From Ruegeria sediminis (lineage in GTDB: Bacteria; Pseudomonadota; Alphaproteobacteria; Rhodobacterales; Rhodobacteraceae), in contig NZ_VCPD01000004.1 of assembly GCF_005938215.1 (NCBI RefSeq), positions 1-64,000 on the forward strand: a DNA stretch of 64,000 nt, in the 5' to 3' direction. Below are positions 1-19,322 of this stretch, in pieces. Position numbers and translations under genes: made by a program. Position 1 is the first letter of the stretch. Each line of letters begins with the position of its first letter. Below the pieces are notes generated by a model. The model was not told the DNA's origin and did not search any database. It saw nothing but the letters and a program-made list of their open reading frames with translations.

Positions 1-202
<202 letters not shown>

Positions 203-209
203 ACCCGGG

Positions 210-2327
<2,118 letters not shown>

Positions 2328-2345
2328 AGGTCTGAGCCCCTTGGG

Positions 2346-2831
<486 letters not shown>

Positions 2832-3203
2832 TTACTTGGGACGCTTCGCGCCGTATTTCGAACGGCGTTGCTTACGGTCTTTGACGCCCTGGGTATCCAG
2901 AACACCGCGCAGGATGTGGTAACGCACACCGGGAAGGTCTTTCACCCGGCCGCCACGGATCAGGACCACCGAGTGCTCCTGCAGGTTGTGGCTTTCGCCC
3001 GGGATGTAGCTGATGACTTCGTAGCCGTTGGTCAGGCGCACCTTGGCGACCTTCCGCATGGCCGAGTTCGGCTTCTTCGGCGTGGTGGTGTAAACACGAG
3101 TGCAGACGCCGCGTTTCTGCGGGCACTGCTCCAGGTGCATGGACTTCGAGCGTTTTACTTTCGGCTGCCGCGGCTTGCGGATCAGCTGTTGGATCGTTGG
3201 CAT
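2832..3203 (-). CDS. rpsL: 30S ribosomal protein S12
   Basis: S12 sits at the decoding centre and controls tRNA selection accuracy. The ATG at 3203 gives 123 aa beginning [12 protein letters not shown], the standard length; reading further upstream adds 12 non-conserved residues and is rejected. The streptomycin-determining loop [13 protein letters not shown] has Lys at the position equivalent to E. coli K42, and the second loop reads [12 protein letters not shown] with the K87-equivalent lysine, so the sequence shows no classical streptomycin-resistance change. It is the first gene of the str operon. Confidence 0.98.
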   Translation of the reverse strand: MPTIQQLIRKPRQPKVKRSKSMHLEQCPQKRGVCTRVYTTTPKKPNSAMRKVAKVRLTNGYEVISYIPGESHNLQEHSVVLIRGGRVKDLPGVRYHILRGVLDTQGVKDRKQRRSKYGAKRPK

Positions 3204-3431
3204 TCCGGTTCTTTCCCCGTTTCGCAACACTTGTGTCATGCACGCGCGTTGCGTGCGGTTTCAATTCACTGCACCCACGCGTCCGCAAGCGCAAAACCCG
3301 CGATCGTTCCCATTCCGAGGTGAACGTCGCGGTTGGTTATCAGAGGACCGGGACTGCAAAATTGTCCGGGTCTTGACCACTTCCAATTTGAAGTCGGCGT
3401 TGGGGCGACCCCCGGTGCCGAGATAGCGGGC

Positions 3432-3460
3432 GTAATAGGGGGAGTCGCGCCAAGTGTCAA
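3432..3460 (-). promoter_or_regulatory. Sigma70-type promoter of the rpsL-rpsG-fusA-tuf operon
   Basis: On the minus strand a perfect -35 TTGACA (3455-3460) is followed after exactly 17 bp by TATTAC (3432-3437). Predicted initiation near 3425 would leave a leader of about 220 nt before rpsL. It is the only strong promoter match I see in the 3204-3606 gap; nothing else in that gap looks coding. The +1 and leader function are inferred. Confidence 0.7.
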
Positions 3461-3606
3461 CAGCCCTGCCCGCCCCGGCCCGGACAAGGCCGGATCGGGC
3501 GGCAATATTCCCGATTTTCCCCGCGCGCAAGCCCGTTTGCGAGTGTTGCGGCCGAGGCGCACCGCGGGCATAGTCGCGGCCTGAAGACCGCCTTCCGGAG
3601 AAAGCC

Positions 3607-4413
3607 ATGCAAGTGATCGGCCTGTGCCGCTTTTCCTATCCGGCCATCGGCGGCTTCCAGGTGGAGCACGAAACCACCGAAGAGCGGGAGCGATTTCTCT
3701 ATACCCGCGACCGGATGGAGGAGCGGTTCCGTTTGTTCGAAACGGTCACGCTGCCGGGCTTGCGGGCGCAGACCGAGCCGGATTTCGACTTTCTGGTCGT
3801 GATCGGGAACAGCCTGCCCGCCGCGGATCGCGACCGGTTGCAGGACCTGACGGCGGGAATGCCCCAGGTTCGCATCATCGCGCAACCGCCGAAGCCGCAC
3901 CGCGAGGCGATGAAGGCGATCCTGAACGCGGCACGGCGCAATCCGAGCGAACCCTGCCTGCAATTCCGTCAAGATGACGACGACGCCGTTTCGGTGGACT
4001 TCGTCGAGCGCCTCCGCACCGCGGCCCGGGACTGCGCCGGCTTGCTGCGCCGGAACAGGACCGTCGCCATCGACTATCCCCGGGGATTCATCGCCGAAAT
4101 GGGCGCGGACGGGATCTCGGCCAGCGAACAGGTCCGCAACCTGATCACTGCGGCGCTTGGCATGTATGTGAGGGGAGGCTGCCCTGCGAGCATCATGAAT
4201 TTCGCCCACCACAAGCTTGGGCGTTTCATGCCGGTCGTCAGCTTTTCCGACGCCCCGATGTGGGTGCGCACGCACAACCGGTTCAACGATTCGCGCGGTG
4301 CGAATGCAAGTCCGGTTGCCGTTTCGCCCTTGACCGCCGAGCAGGAGGACGAGTTCCGCGCCCGTTTCGCGATAGACGCGGATCAGGTGCGTCAGGCGTT
4401 CGCCTCTTCCTGA
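3607..4413 (+). CDS. Putative rhamnosyl/glycosyl transferase family protein
   Basis: This 268-aa cytosolic protein resembles the 'putative rhamnosyl transferase' family common in roseobacters, from the N-terminal pattern IGLCRFSYPAIGGF, the FDFLVVIGNSLP segment and the acidic QDDDDAVSVDFVE stretch (about residues 121-133), which looks like a DXD metal/nucleotide-sugar site. There is no signal peptide or membrane segment. The ATG at 3607 is preceded by GGAG. It diverges from rpsL and converges with the EamA gene, overlapping its 3' end by 22 bp. The sugar and acceptor are unknown, and the family name itself rests on weak biochemical support. Confidence 0.6.
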   Translation: MQVIGLCRFSYPAIGGFQVEHETTEERERFLYTRDRMEERFRLFETVTLPGLRAQTEPDFDFLVVIGNSLPAADRDRLQDLTAGMPQVRIIAQPPKPHREAMKAILNAARRNPSEPCLQFRQDDDDAVSVDFVERLRTAARDCAGLLRRNRTVAIDYPRGFIAEMGADGISASEQVRNLITAALGMYVRGGCPASIMNFAHHKLGRFMPVVSFSDAPMWVRTHNRFNDSRGANASPVAVSPLTAEQEDEFRARFAIDADQVRQAFASS

Positions 4414-5267
4414 CGCGCCCTTTCGCGGAACAGGGTGAACAGCCCCGCCGCCGCCACCAGCCCCGCGCCCAGCAGGGTCAGCGGGTCGGGCCAGTCGCCG
4501 AACACGGCCAGACCCAGCAGCAGGGCCCAGATCAGGCTGGAATACCGGAACGGGGCCACGAAACCCACCTCGCCCACGCGCATGACCATGACGCTGAACA
4601 CGTAGCCCATCAGGACGAAGACGGCGGCGGCGGCGACCGTGAGGCCGGTGGCCTGTGTCATCGGCACCCAATCGGTGGCGGTCGAGGCCAGCGCCGCCGT
4701 CAGCGTCACCGAGATCGACGTCGCCAGGGTCACGACCATCGAAGGCACTTCGGCGGACATGCGGCGCGTCAGCAGATCCCGCGCCGTCACGCAGACCACC
4801 GCGATCAGGGCGTAGATGGCGTGGATGCTGAACCCGTCCGGCCCCGGCCGGACGATCAGCAGCATGCCGGCAAATCCGATGCCGATCGCGGTCAGCCGCC
4901 GCCAGCCGACTGGCTCCTTGAAGAACAGAGCCGCCCCGAGCGTCACCGTCAGCGGCAGCGCCTGCAGGACCGCCGTGACATTGGCCAGCGGCATGTGCAT
5001 CAGGGCGGTCAGGAAAAAGAACGTGGCCGCCACTTCGCTGACGCAGCGGAACAGGACCGTGATCTTGTCCCGCCGCGGAAAGTTCAGATGCAGGGCGCCC
5101 AGATGGCGCGCGAGAAAGAAGACCAGCACCGTCGCCAGAATTCCGCGCAGCGTCACGATCTGGAAGAGCGGCAACTGGCCCCCCGCCGACTTGACCAGCG
5201 TGTCGTTCACGGTGAATGCCGCCATGCTGCCCATCATCAGCAGGGCGCCGGTCATGTTGGGGGCCAT
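4392..5267 (-). CDS. EamA/DMT-family inner-membrane transporter
   Basis: A 291-aa polytopic membrane protein with the two tandem EamA halves of the drug/metabolite transporter superfamily, about ten hydrophobic segments. Typical landmarks are the first-repeat end (ANVTAVLQALPLTVTLGAALFFKEP) and the second-repeat equivalent (FVAPFRYSSLIWALLLGLAVFGDWPD). Such proteins usually export metabolites or amino acids; the substrate cannot be read from sequence. It lies between rpoC and the glycosyltransferase-like gene, whose 3' end it overlaps, with no terminator between the converging genes. The C-terminus is short and charged (RERARQEEANA). Confidence 0.85.
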   Translation of the reverse strand: MAPNMTGALLMMGSMAAFTVNDTLVKSAGGQLPLFQIVTLRGILATVLVFFLARHLGALHLNFPRRDKITVLFRCVSEVAATFFFLTALMHMPLANVTAVLQALPLTVTLGAALFFKEPVGWRRLTAIGIGFAGMLLIVRPGPDGFSIHAIYALIAVVCVTARDLLTRRMSAEVPSMVVTLATSISVTLTAALASTATDWVPMTQATGLTVAAAAVFVLMGYVFSVMVMRVGEVGFVAPFRYSSLIWALLLGLAVFGDWPDPLTLLGAGLVAAAGLFTLFRERARQEEANA

Positions 5268-5399
5268 GCAATTCTCACTTTGGACTCATCGGCCTGACTT
5301 GGGGCCGGCCGGCGCAGATTGGTCGCAACTTCGCGGCAAGGCAATCCGGGAATTTGCCGGAGCGGCCCAGGGAAAGGACCGGCGCGCGGGCGGGCCCGG

Positions 5400-5433
5400 A
5401 AAACAAAAGGCCCCGCGAAATCGCGGGGCCTTT
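5400..5433 (-). terminator. Intrinsic terminator after rpoC
   Basis: Arms 5406-5418 and 5421-5433 form a perfect 13-bp stem around AGGCCCCGCGA, read on the minus strand just past the rpoC stop, followed by TTTTGTTTT. This is a classical rho-independent terminator closing rplJ-rplL-rpoB-rpoC. Confidence 0.92.
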
Positions 5434-5452
5434 CCTGTACGTTCGTTGCCGG

Positions 5453-9694
<4,242 letters not shown>

Positions 9695-9746
9695 TTGTTA
9701 CCTCAAATCTTGCGGAAGGGGGGACGGGGGCAAGGGCGCGCGGCCC

Positions 9747-13883
<4,137 letters not shown>

Positions 13884-14018
13884 GTCAGATGTCACCTTTC
13901 GATGTTCTCAGCGGACAACGACGCCGTCGGGCCCCGGCGCCTTGCCCATACGAGACGACACGTCCGGATCAATTCATGGCCACCGTCCCGAGTGGCGGCC
14001 TCCCGATCCGTGAACCGC

Positions 14019-14092
14019 GTCTTAGAAAACGCCCCTTCCAGAGGCCCTTTCTAAGACAGGTTCGGCTGGGCCCGGAAATTCCGGACCCAGCC
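14019..14092 (-). promoter_or_regulatory. Tandem hairpins in the rplL-rpoB intergenic region
   Basis: Reading the minus strand, the first hairpin (14064-14092) has 14-nt arms that pair fully in RNA if one G-U wobble is allowed, with a 1-nt centre. The second (14019-14028 with 14048-14057) has perfect 10-bp arms GTCTTAGAAA/TTTCTAAGAC and a 19-nt loop. Neither is followed by a clean U-run. This fits partial attenuation or RNase III-type cleavage between ribosomal protein and polymerase genes. Confidence 0.65.
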
Positions 14093-14130
14093 AAATTGGC
14101 GATGCATCAGCGATGCACCCGAAACCTGAC

Positions 14131-14508
14131 TTAGGCCAGCTCGACTTCGGCGCCAGCTGCTTCCAGCTTGCCCTTGATCTCTTCGGCTTCGTCCTTCGAC
14201 ACGGCTTCCTTGATCTTGCCGCCGGCTTCGACCAGTTCCTTGGCTTCTTTCAGGCCCAGGCCGGTGATGCCGCGGACTTCCTTGATCACGTTGATCTTGG
14301 AGGCGCCGGCGTTCTTCAGAACGACGTCGAATTCGGTCTTCTCTTCCTCGGCTGCGCCACCGGCGTCGCCGCCAGCCGCTGCGACCATGACGGCGCCGCC
14401 CGCTGCGGGCTCGATGCCGTACTCGTCCTTGAGGATGGTTTTCAGTTCTTGTGCTTCCAGCAGGGTCAGACCAACGATCTCTTCTGCCAGTTTCTTCAGA
14501 TCAGCCAT
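14131..14508 (-). CDS. rplL: 50S ribosomal protein L7/L12
   Basis: Stalk protein of the 50S subunit (125 aa) that recruits translational GTPases. It has the N-terminal dimerisation helix ([23 protein letters not shown]), an Ala/Gly-rich hinge around residues 36-55, and the C-terminal factor-binding domain with [20 protein letters not shown] and [19 protein letters not shown]. It follows rplJ after 79 bp and precedes the double hairpin upstream of rpoB. Confidence 0.98.
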   Translation of the reverse strand: MADLKKLAEEIVGLTLLEAQELKTILKDEYGIEPAAGGAVMVAAAGGDAGGAAEEEKTEFDVVLKNAGASKINVIKEVRGITGLGLKEAKELVEAGGKIKEAVSKDEAEEIKGKLEAAGAEVELA

Positions 14509-14587
14509 TGTATCAGCTCTTTCCGTTTACAGTGTGTGTTCCAACGCCGGGGCACATGCCCCACGCAGATCATTCAGTGCCAACCGC

Positions 14588-15106
14588 TTACGCAGCTTCC
14601 GCCTTCTCTTCGATGGTGGAAAGGATGCTTGCGATGTTGCTTGCAGGTGCGCCAATCGCGCCGGCGATGTTCGAAGCAGGTGCGCCGATGCAGCCCACGA
14701 TCGAGGCGATGAGTTCCTCGCGGGACGGCATTTTCGAAACAGCTTCGATGCCAGCACGGTCCAGAGCGTTCTCGCCCATTGCACCGCCAAGGATTTCGAA
14801 CTTCTTGTTCTCCTTGGCGAAGTCCTCGGCCACCTTGGCAGCTGCCACGGGATCCTCGGAATAGGTCAGAACGGTCATACCCGTCAGCAGGTCGGCCATG
14901 CTTGCACACGGCTTACCCTCAAGGGCGATTTTGGCGAGCCTGTTCTTGGCAACACGCACAGACCCGCCCGCCGCGCGAGCACGTGCGCGCAGGTCCTGCA
15001 TCTCGGCAACTGTCAGACCGGCGTAGTGAGCAACCACCACGACGCCAGAGCTTTCGAAGATCTGGCCGAGTTCCTCGACCACTTTCTCTTTCTGGGCTCT
15101 ATCCAC
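14588..15106 (-). CDS. rplJ: 50S ribosomal protein L10
   Basis: L10 anchors L7/L12 dimers to the ribosomal stalk base. I place the start at GTG 15106 ([17 protein letters not shown], 172 aa) because GGAGAG lies 5 nt upstream; a TTG 12 nt earlier overlaps that ribosome site. The conserved [13 protein letters not shown] and RVAKNRLAK segments are present, and the C-terminal helix that binds L12 is Ala-rich ([18 protein letters not shown]), preceded by a duplicated GAPASNIA unit. Autoregulation through its structured leader (15107-15230) is expected from family knowledge. Confidence 0.96.
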   Translation of the reverse strand: MDRAQKEKVVEELGQIFESSGVVVVAHYAGLTVAEMQDLRARARAAGGSVRVAKNRLAKIALEGKPCASMADLLTGMTVLTYSEDPVAAAKVAEDFAKENKKFEILGGAMGENALDRAGIEAVSKMPSREELIASIVGCIGAPASNIAGAIGAPASNIASILSTIEEKAEAA

Positions 15107-15230
15107 AGTTCTCTCCAAGTTTGGGATGATGGTTCATCCCGGCTCATATTTGCCGGGCTCTCGCCCGGCGTTCAGGTCCGTGTTACGGGGTTGAGCCAAA
15201 TATTCGCCCGAGGGTTGGGACCCTCGAATT
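15107..15230 (-). promoter_or_regulatory. Structured leader of rplJ, probable L10 autoregulatory region
   Basis: On the minus strand upstream of rplJ there are three successive stem-loops: 15209-15226 (CGAGGGT/ACCCTCG, 4-nt loop), 15152-15169 (GCCGGGC/GCCCGGC) and 15123-15140 (GGGATGA/TCATCCC), the last ending just before the ribosome site. L10 leaders of other bacteria use such hairpins for L10-L12 binding; the specific kink-turn was not demonstrated here. The remaining gap to 15508 shows no credible gene and no promoter I would defend. Confidence 0.5.
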
Positions 15231-15508
15231 CTTTGGTCTTTCCCGTCTCAGGCAGGGTATTAAGACCTTTCGCAAGGTCACCCACCGTCTTGGACGAAAC
15301 GAAATAAAGCGCACGACGAATCGCACGCTTTACTTCGCAGGTCTTCTTAGGCCAGTGAGCCGGGGTTTCCAAGGGGTAAATTGCGGCAATCGCCAATGGC
15401 GCGCAACTTCGGCCCTTTCGCACCTGCCGGCAACAATCCCGCTGGAATTCGGGCCACCCGAAAGGGTATCTGATGCGTCAACTTCCATCCAGGGAAAGCG
15501 CAAAACAC

Positions 15509-16276
15509 ATGTGCAGATTCGTCGCCTATAGCGGGCCGGACATTCCGCTCGAGAACATCGTCATCCTGCCGCAGCATTCGCTGCTCAACCAGAGCCAGCA
15601 CGCCGCCGAGGCCAAGCTGGCGGTGAACGGCGACGGGTTCGGCATGGCCTGGTATTCGGATCAGGAGCGGCCCGGGCTTTACCGCGACGTCCTGCCGGCC
15701 TGGTCGGACAGGAACCTCGTCGATCTGTGCCGCATGATCAATTCGCGCCTGTTTCTGGCGCATGTGCGCGCATCCACCTTCGGCGAGACCTCGCGCAGCA
15801 ACTGCCACCCCTTCGCCTGCGGCAGGTGGTCATTCATGCATAACGGGCAGATCGGCGATTTCGCCCGGGTGCGCAGGCGGCTGGAGGCGTCGCTGAACGA
15901 CGAACACTATGCCAGCCGGCGGGGCAGCACCGATTCCGAGCTGCTGTTCCTGCTGCTGCTGACCAACGGGCTTGATCATTCGCCTTACGAGGCGGTGGTC
16001 CGCACGATCCGCCAGATCGAGGAGATTCAGGGCGAGATCTCGCAGCCCAACCGGCTGACCGCCTCGTTCTGCGACGGCCAGGTGCTCTATGCGTTCCGGT
16101 ATTCCAGCGACCGCCACAGCCCGTCGCTGTATTTCGGCCAGGGTCTGGATCATGGCGGCAAGGTCATCGCCTCGGAGCCACTGGACCGCGGGACCGGCAC
16201 CTGGGAGCCGATCGCGGACCGCAGCTTTTTCACCCTGGCGGGCGGTGCCGCCACAACGCAGGCGCTGCCGTTCTGA
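15509..16276 (+). CDS. Class II glutamine amidotransferase (YafJ/EgtC-like)
   Basis: A 255-aa Ntn-hydrolase glutaminase domain protein. Starting at the ATG at 15509 places the nucleophile Cys at position 2 (MCRFVAYSGPDIPLENIV), as class II amidotransferases require after Met removal; an upstream start would bury it. Further landmarks are GDGFGMAWYS, LAHVRAST, the CHPF/FMHNGQI oxyanion region, and GSTDSELLF. No synthetase domain is attached, so the acceptor is unknown. It lies alone on the plus strand between rplA and rplJ, flanked by the rplA terminator and the rplJ leader, and thus splits the usual rplKAJL block. Confidence 0.88.
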   Translation: MCRFVAYSGPDIPLENIVILPQHSLLNQSQHAAEAKLAVNGDGFGMAWYSDQERPGLYRDVLPAWSDRNLVDLCRMINSRLFLAHVRASTFGETSRSNCHPFACGRWSFMHNGQIGDFARVRRRLEASLNDEHYASRRGSTDSELLFLLLLTNGLDHSPYEAVVRTIRQIEEIQGEISQPNRLTASFCDGQVLYAFRYSSDRHSPSLYFGQGLDHGGKVIASEPLDRGTGTWEPIADRSFFTLAGGAATTQALPF

Positions 16277-16280
16277 ACCC

Positions 16281-16315
16281 CGCAAAGCAAAACGGGCAGC
16301 CCGATGAGCTGCCCG
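16281..16315 (-). terminator. Terminator after rplA
   Basis: Arms 16293-16300 and 16308-16315 form an 8-bp stem CGGGCAGC/GCTGCCCG with a 7-nt loop; the minus strand continues TTTTGCTTT. It ends the nusG-rplK-rplA transcript and sits between converging genes, so it may also stop the amidotransferase transcript. Confidence 0.8.
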
Positions 16316-16347
16316 ATCCGTTCTTGCGCGGCGTTTGACCGCTTGTC

Positions 16348-17046
16348 TTATTCGCCTGCGGCGCTGGACACGTCCACCGACACGCCCGGGCCCATGGTCG
16401 AGCTCAGCGCGATCTTCTTCAGGTAGGTGCCCTTGGCGCCCGTCGGCTTGGCCTTGGCGACAGCCGAGACGAAGGCGCGGATGTTCTCGGCCAGCTTGGC
16501 TTCGTCGAACGACACCTTGCCGACGCCTGCGTGGATCACGCCGGCCTTTTCGGCCTTGAACTGGACTTCACCGCCCTTGGCGTTCTTGACCGCCTGACCG
16601 ACTTCCATGGTCACGGTGCCGACCTTGGGGTTCGGCATCAGGTTGCGGGGGCCCAGAACCTTGCCCAGACGGCCGACGATCGGCATCATGTCCGGGGTGG
16701 CGATGCAGCGGTCGAAATCGATGGTGCCACCCTGGATGGTCTCCATCAGGTCTTCCGCACCGACGATGTCCGCACCGGCTTCCTTGGCTTCGTCCGCCTT
16801 GGCGCCGCGAGCGAAGACGGCGACGCGCACGTCCTTGCCGGTGCCGTTCGGCAGACCGACGACGCCGCGGACCATCTGGTCGGCGTGGCGCGGATCGACG
16901 CCCAGGTTCATGGCGATTTCGACGGTTTCGTCAAACTTGGCCGAGGCGCTGGATTTCACCAGGGCGACGGCCTCTTCCACCGACAGGTTTTCCTTGCCAG
17001 CAAAAGCTTCGCGTGCGGCGCGGGTCCGTTTACCGAGTTTTGCCAT
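16348..17046 (-). CDS. rplA: 50S ribosomal protein L1
   Basis: L1 forms the mobile L1 stalk at the ribosomal E site and represses its own operon in other bacteria. The 232-aa protein is of normal length, beginning [15 protein letters not shown] and containing the signature [20 protein letters not shown] and [20 protein letters not shown], with the C-terminal [20 protein letters not shown]. The ATG at 17046 is 1 bp downstream of the rplK stop, so the two are translationally coupled. Confidence 0.98.
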   Translation of the reverse strand: MAKLGKRTRAAREAFAGKENLSVEEAVALVKSSASAKFDETVEIAMNLGVDPRHADQMVRGVVGLPNGTGKDVRVAVFARGAKADEAKEAGADIVGAEDLMETIQGGTIDFDRCIATPDMMPIVGRLGKVLGPRNLMPNPKVGTVTMEVGQAVKNAKGGEVQFKAEKAGVIHAGVGKVSFDEAKLAENIRAFVSAVAKAKPTGAKGTYLKKIALSSTMGPGVSVDVSSAAGE

Positions 17047-17047
17047 C

Positions 17048-17497
17048 TTACTTCACCTCGATGCCCATGGAACGGGCCGAGCCCAGGATGATCTGCATTG
17101 CGCCTTCGACGTCGTTGGCGTTCAGATCCTTCATTTTGGCTTCGGCGATTTCACGCACCTGCGCGCGGGTCACGGTCGCGATGGTTTCGCGGCCCGGGTT
17201 TTCCGCGCCTCTCGGGCGGTTGCGCTTGCCGACCGGCTTCAGGCCCGCAGCCTTCTTCAGGTAGTAGGACGCCGGCGGCGTCTTGATGTCCATGGTGAAG
17301 GACTTGTCCTGATAGTAGGTGATCACGGTCGGGCACGGAGCGCCGGGCTCCATGTCTGCGGTCTTGGCGTTGAACGCCTTGCAGAATTCCATGATGTTGA
17401 TGCCGCGCTGACCCAGCGCCGGACCGACCGGCGGCGACGGGTTCGCCTGACCGGCGGGCACTTGCAGCTTGAGCGTGCCCATCAGTTTCTTGGCCAT
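17048..17497 (-). CDS. rplK: 50S ribosomal protein L11
   Basis: L11 binds the GTPase-associated centre of 23S rRNA and is needed for stringent-factor activation. The protein is 149 aa, slightly longer than the usual 141-143. It has the N-terminal proline-rich hinge [20 protein letters not shown] and the C-terminal rRNA-binding domain with [20 protein letters not shown] and the terminal ARSMGIEVK. It follows nusG after a hairpin-containing gap and is directly coupled to rplA. Confidence 0.98.
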   Translation of the reverse strand: MAKKLMGTLKLQVPAGQANPSPPVGPALGQRGINIMEFCKAFNAKTADMEPGAPCPTVITYYQDKSFTMDIKTPPASYYLKKAAGLKPVGKRNRPRGAENPGRETIATVTRAQVREIAEAKMKDLNANDVEGAMQIILGSARSMGIEVK

Positions 17498-17617
17498 TGG
17501 CCTTCTCCTTTTCCAACACCCTCGGGGCGCGCCCTTCGGGTCTTCTTGTTGTGTGGTCTGGTCCGCGCGTCGCGACGCGCTCGCCTCCCACGATGAAACG
17601 GCACCGGAATGCCGTCT

Positions 17618-17636
17618 GGCGGGGTGCGTCCCCGCC
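17618..17636. repeat. GGCGGGG/CCCCGCC hairpin between nusG and rplK
   Basis: A perfect 7-bp inverted repeat with a 5-nt centre, 7 bp past the nusG stop. It shares both arms with the hairpins in the fusA-tuf gap (150-202), suggesting a small dispersed element or a shared processing signal. There is no U-run, so it is unlikely to be an efficient terminator. Confidence 0.55.
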
Positions 17637-17643
17637 GTTCACG

Positions 17644-18177
17644 TCAGGACTGTTTGGTGACCTGCGTGAAATCCAGTTCGACCGGCGTCTCGCGGCCGAA
17701 GATCGAGACCGAGACCTTGAGCTTCTGGTTCTCGTCGTCGACGCCCTCGACCATGCCGTCGAAATCCTCGAACGGGCCGTCGTTGACCTTGACCTTCTCG
17801 CCCACCTCGAAGGTGATGAGCGTCCGCGGCGCCTCTTCGCCTTCCTGCACGCGGTTGAGGATCTGGTTCACCTCGGCGTCGCGCATCGGCATCGGGCGGC
17901 CCTGCGGGCCAAGGAAACCGGTGACTCGGTTGATCGAGTTGATCAGGTGATAGCCCTGATCGGACATTTCCATGTGCACCAGCACGTAGCCGGGCATGAA
18001 ACGGCGTTCGGTCGTGACCTTCTTGCCCCGGCGCACTTCGATCACCTCTTCGGTGGGCACCAGAACCTCGTCGATCTCGTCCTCAAGGCCCTGTTCGGCA
18101 ACCGAGGTGCGGATCTGTTCTGCGATCTTCTTCTCGAAATTCGAAAGAACGCTGACCGAGTACCACCGTTTCGCCAT
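17644..18177 (-). CDS. nusG: Transcription termination/antitermination factor NusG
   Basis: NusG couples RNA polymerase to Rho and to ribosomal S10. The ATG at 18177 yields 177 aa beginning [20 protein letters not shown], the normal length; an in-frame extension upstream has no conservation and is discarded. The NGN domain contains [20 protein letters not shown], and the C-terminal KOW domain contains [21 protein letters not shown]. It follows secE at a distance of 236 bp, unusually far, with a terminator-like hairpin in between. Confidence 0.97.
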   Translation of the reverse strand: MAKRWYSVSVLSNFEKKIAEQIRTSVAEQGLEDEIDEVLVPTEEVIEVRRGKKVTTERRFMPGYVLVHMEMSDQGYHLINSINRVTGFLGPQGRPMPMRDAEVNQILNRVQEGEEAPRTLITFEVGEKVKVNDGPFEDFDGMVEGVDDENQKLKVSVSIFGRETPVELDFTQVTKQS

Positions 18178-18267
18178 GAACCTGTCGTCCTTGTTCTGCC
18201 TTTGGCCCGCCCCTCTCCCGGACGCGCCGTCATTGAAATCCCATTGCGGCGTCGCCGCGCTGCCCGG

Positions 18268-18299
18268 AATAAAAAGCGGCGCGCAGCCCGAATCGCCGC
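18268..18299 (-). terminator. Terminator-like hairpin between secE and nusG
   Basis: On the minus strand GCGGCG (18294-18299) pairs with CGCCGC (18276-18281) across a 12-nt loop and is followed by TTTTTATT (18268-18275). The six-pair stem is modest but the U-run is the best in the area. It could attenuate read-through from secE into nusG; no convincing separate nusG promoter is visible. Confidence 0.45.
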
Positions 18300-18413
18300 A
18301 CGCCCATCCCGAAAGGTATCGCGTCACCTACTCCGACATGGCGCGCGGTGCAAGGGGTGCCTTGCCGTTTGACGCCGGACCGCGACCCCGATTCCGGGGG
18401 CCACCGGGAGCGA

Positions 18414-18611
18414 TCAGTTGAACGCGCCCAGGATCAGCTGCAGCCCGCCGCGGATGCCCAGATCGACCAGCGCGAAGAACACGGCGGTCAGGGCGGCCAT
18501 GATGAACACCATCACCGTCGTCAGCAGCACTTCGCGGCGGGTGGGCCAGACGACCTTGGAAACTTCGGCGCGGACCTGCTGGATGAACTGGATCGGATTG
18601 GTGGTGGCCAT
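18414..18611 (-). CDS. secE: Preprotein translocase subunit SecE
   Basis: SecE is the essential clamp subunit of the SecYEG channel. The ATG at 18611 gives a 65-aa single-span form (MATTNPIQFIQQVRAEV), typical of alphaproteobacteria. The amphipathic helix with the conserved KVVWPTRREVLLTT motif is followed by one transmembrane helix (VFIMAALTAVFFALVDLGI). A sigma70-like promoter lies 32-60 bp upstream, so this is the first gene of the secE-nusG-rplKA group. Confidence 0.96.
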   Translation of the reverse strand: MATTNPIQFIQQVRAEVSKVVWPTRREVLLTTVMVFIMAALTAVFFALVDLGIRGGLQLILGAFN

Positions 18612-18642
18612 TTGGCGATGTCTCTCTGCTTGCGATGGGCCG

Positions 18643-18671
18643 GACATAGCCGGGCATCGTGGCAATTTCAA
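18643..18671 (-). promoter_or_regulatory. Sigma70-type promoter of secE
   Basis: Minus strand TTGAAA (18666-18671), 17-bp spacer, TATGTC (18643-18648). Predicted start near 18636 gives a leader of about 25 nt before the secE ATG, which fits well. Confidence 0.6.
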
Positions 18672-18708
18672 GGGCGGCCTGCACCGCCGCCCCAACGCGG
18701 ATCCGCGC

Positions 18709-19113
18709 CTAGAGCGGCGTTTGCCGGTAGTCTTCGTCGTTGACCAGCTCCAGCCAGTCGGCGACACGCCCATCCAGACGCTCCTGGACGGCCAGATGCA
18801 CCATCGCGGCGTCCGGACCCGCGCCGTGCCAGTGTTCTTCGCCCGGCGCGATCCAGACCGTGTCGCCCGGCCGGATCACCTGCGGCCGCTCGCCCCGTTT
18901 GGCGACAAGCCCGGTTCCCGAGAGAACATGCAACGTCTGGCCCAGCGGATGCGTATGCCAGGCCGTCCGCGCCCCGGGTTCGAAGGTGACGTGGACCGCC
19001 ATCACCCGGCAGGGTTCGGGGGCTTCGACGACCGGGTTTATCCAGACCGTTCCCGTAAACCACTCTGGCGGACCCTTGCGGCTTGGCCGGCTGTCGGCCA
19101 GATGAACTTCCAT
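18709..19113 (-). CDS. Small cupin-domain protein
   Basis: A 134-aa single-domain cupin. The ATG at 19113 (MEVHLADSRPSRKGPPEWF) is chosen because the upstream in-frame sequence is not protein-like. Cupin motif 1 reads PGARTAWHTHPLGQTLHVLSG (its His pair and a Gln where Glu is common) and motif 2 reads PGDTVWIAPGEEHWHGA. This arrangement resembles the carboxymuconolactone/mandelonitrile-lyase-like cupins with a divalent metal site. The substrate is unknown. It lies between ccoS and secE on the same strand and may be transcribed with either; nothing links it functionally to the oxidase. Confidence 0.75.
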   Translation of the reverse strand: MEVHLADSRPSRKGPPEWFTGTVWINPVVEAPEPCRVMAVHVTFEPGARTAWHTHPLGQTLHVLSGTGLVAKRGERPQVIRPGDTVWIAPGEEHWHGAGPDAAMVHLAVQERLDGRVADWLELVNDEDYRQTPL

Positions 19114-19159
19114 GCGGTTTCCTCCGTTCCAATGGCGGCCTGCCGGTCGCGGGGCCGGA

Positions 19160-19318
19160 TCACGGCTTGGGCTTGTCGTCCCACTGATTGCTGAGAATGC
19201 GCCGCGCGTCGCCCTCGGGGTCGTCGTACTGGTTCGACCGGACCGTGTAGATGAAGGCGGCAAGGCCGATCCCGCCCAGCAGCAGGGAAATCGGAATCAG
19301 GTAGGCCAGCACTTCCAT
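19160..19318 (-). CDS. ccoS: cbb3 oxidase maturation protein CcoS
   Basis: A short gene (52 aa) easily missed. It begins MEVLAYLIPISLLLGGIGLA, a single N-terminal membrane helix, then a cytosolic tail with NQYDDPEGDARRIL, the family hallmark (helix followed by a D/E-P-E-G-D-A-x-R-I box). CcoS is needed to insert haem and copper into CcoN. The start is ATG at 19318, 4 bp after the ccoI stop, so ccoG-ccoH-ccoI-ccoS is one transcription unit. Confidence 0.95.
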   Translation of the reverse strand: MEVLAYLIPISLLLGGIGLAAFIYTVRSNQYDDPEGDARRILSNQWDDKPKP

Positions 19319-19322
19319 CGGG

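Noticed and set aside
15172..15423. Minus-strand 83-codon frame upstream of rplJ
   Set aside because: No family resemblance and no ribosome site; it overlaps the structured rplJ leader and is better explained as regulatory RNA.
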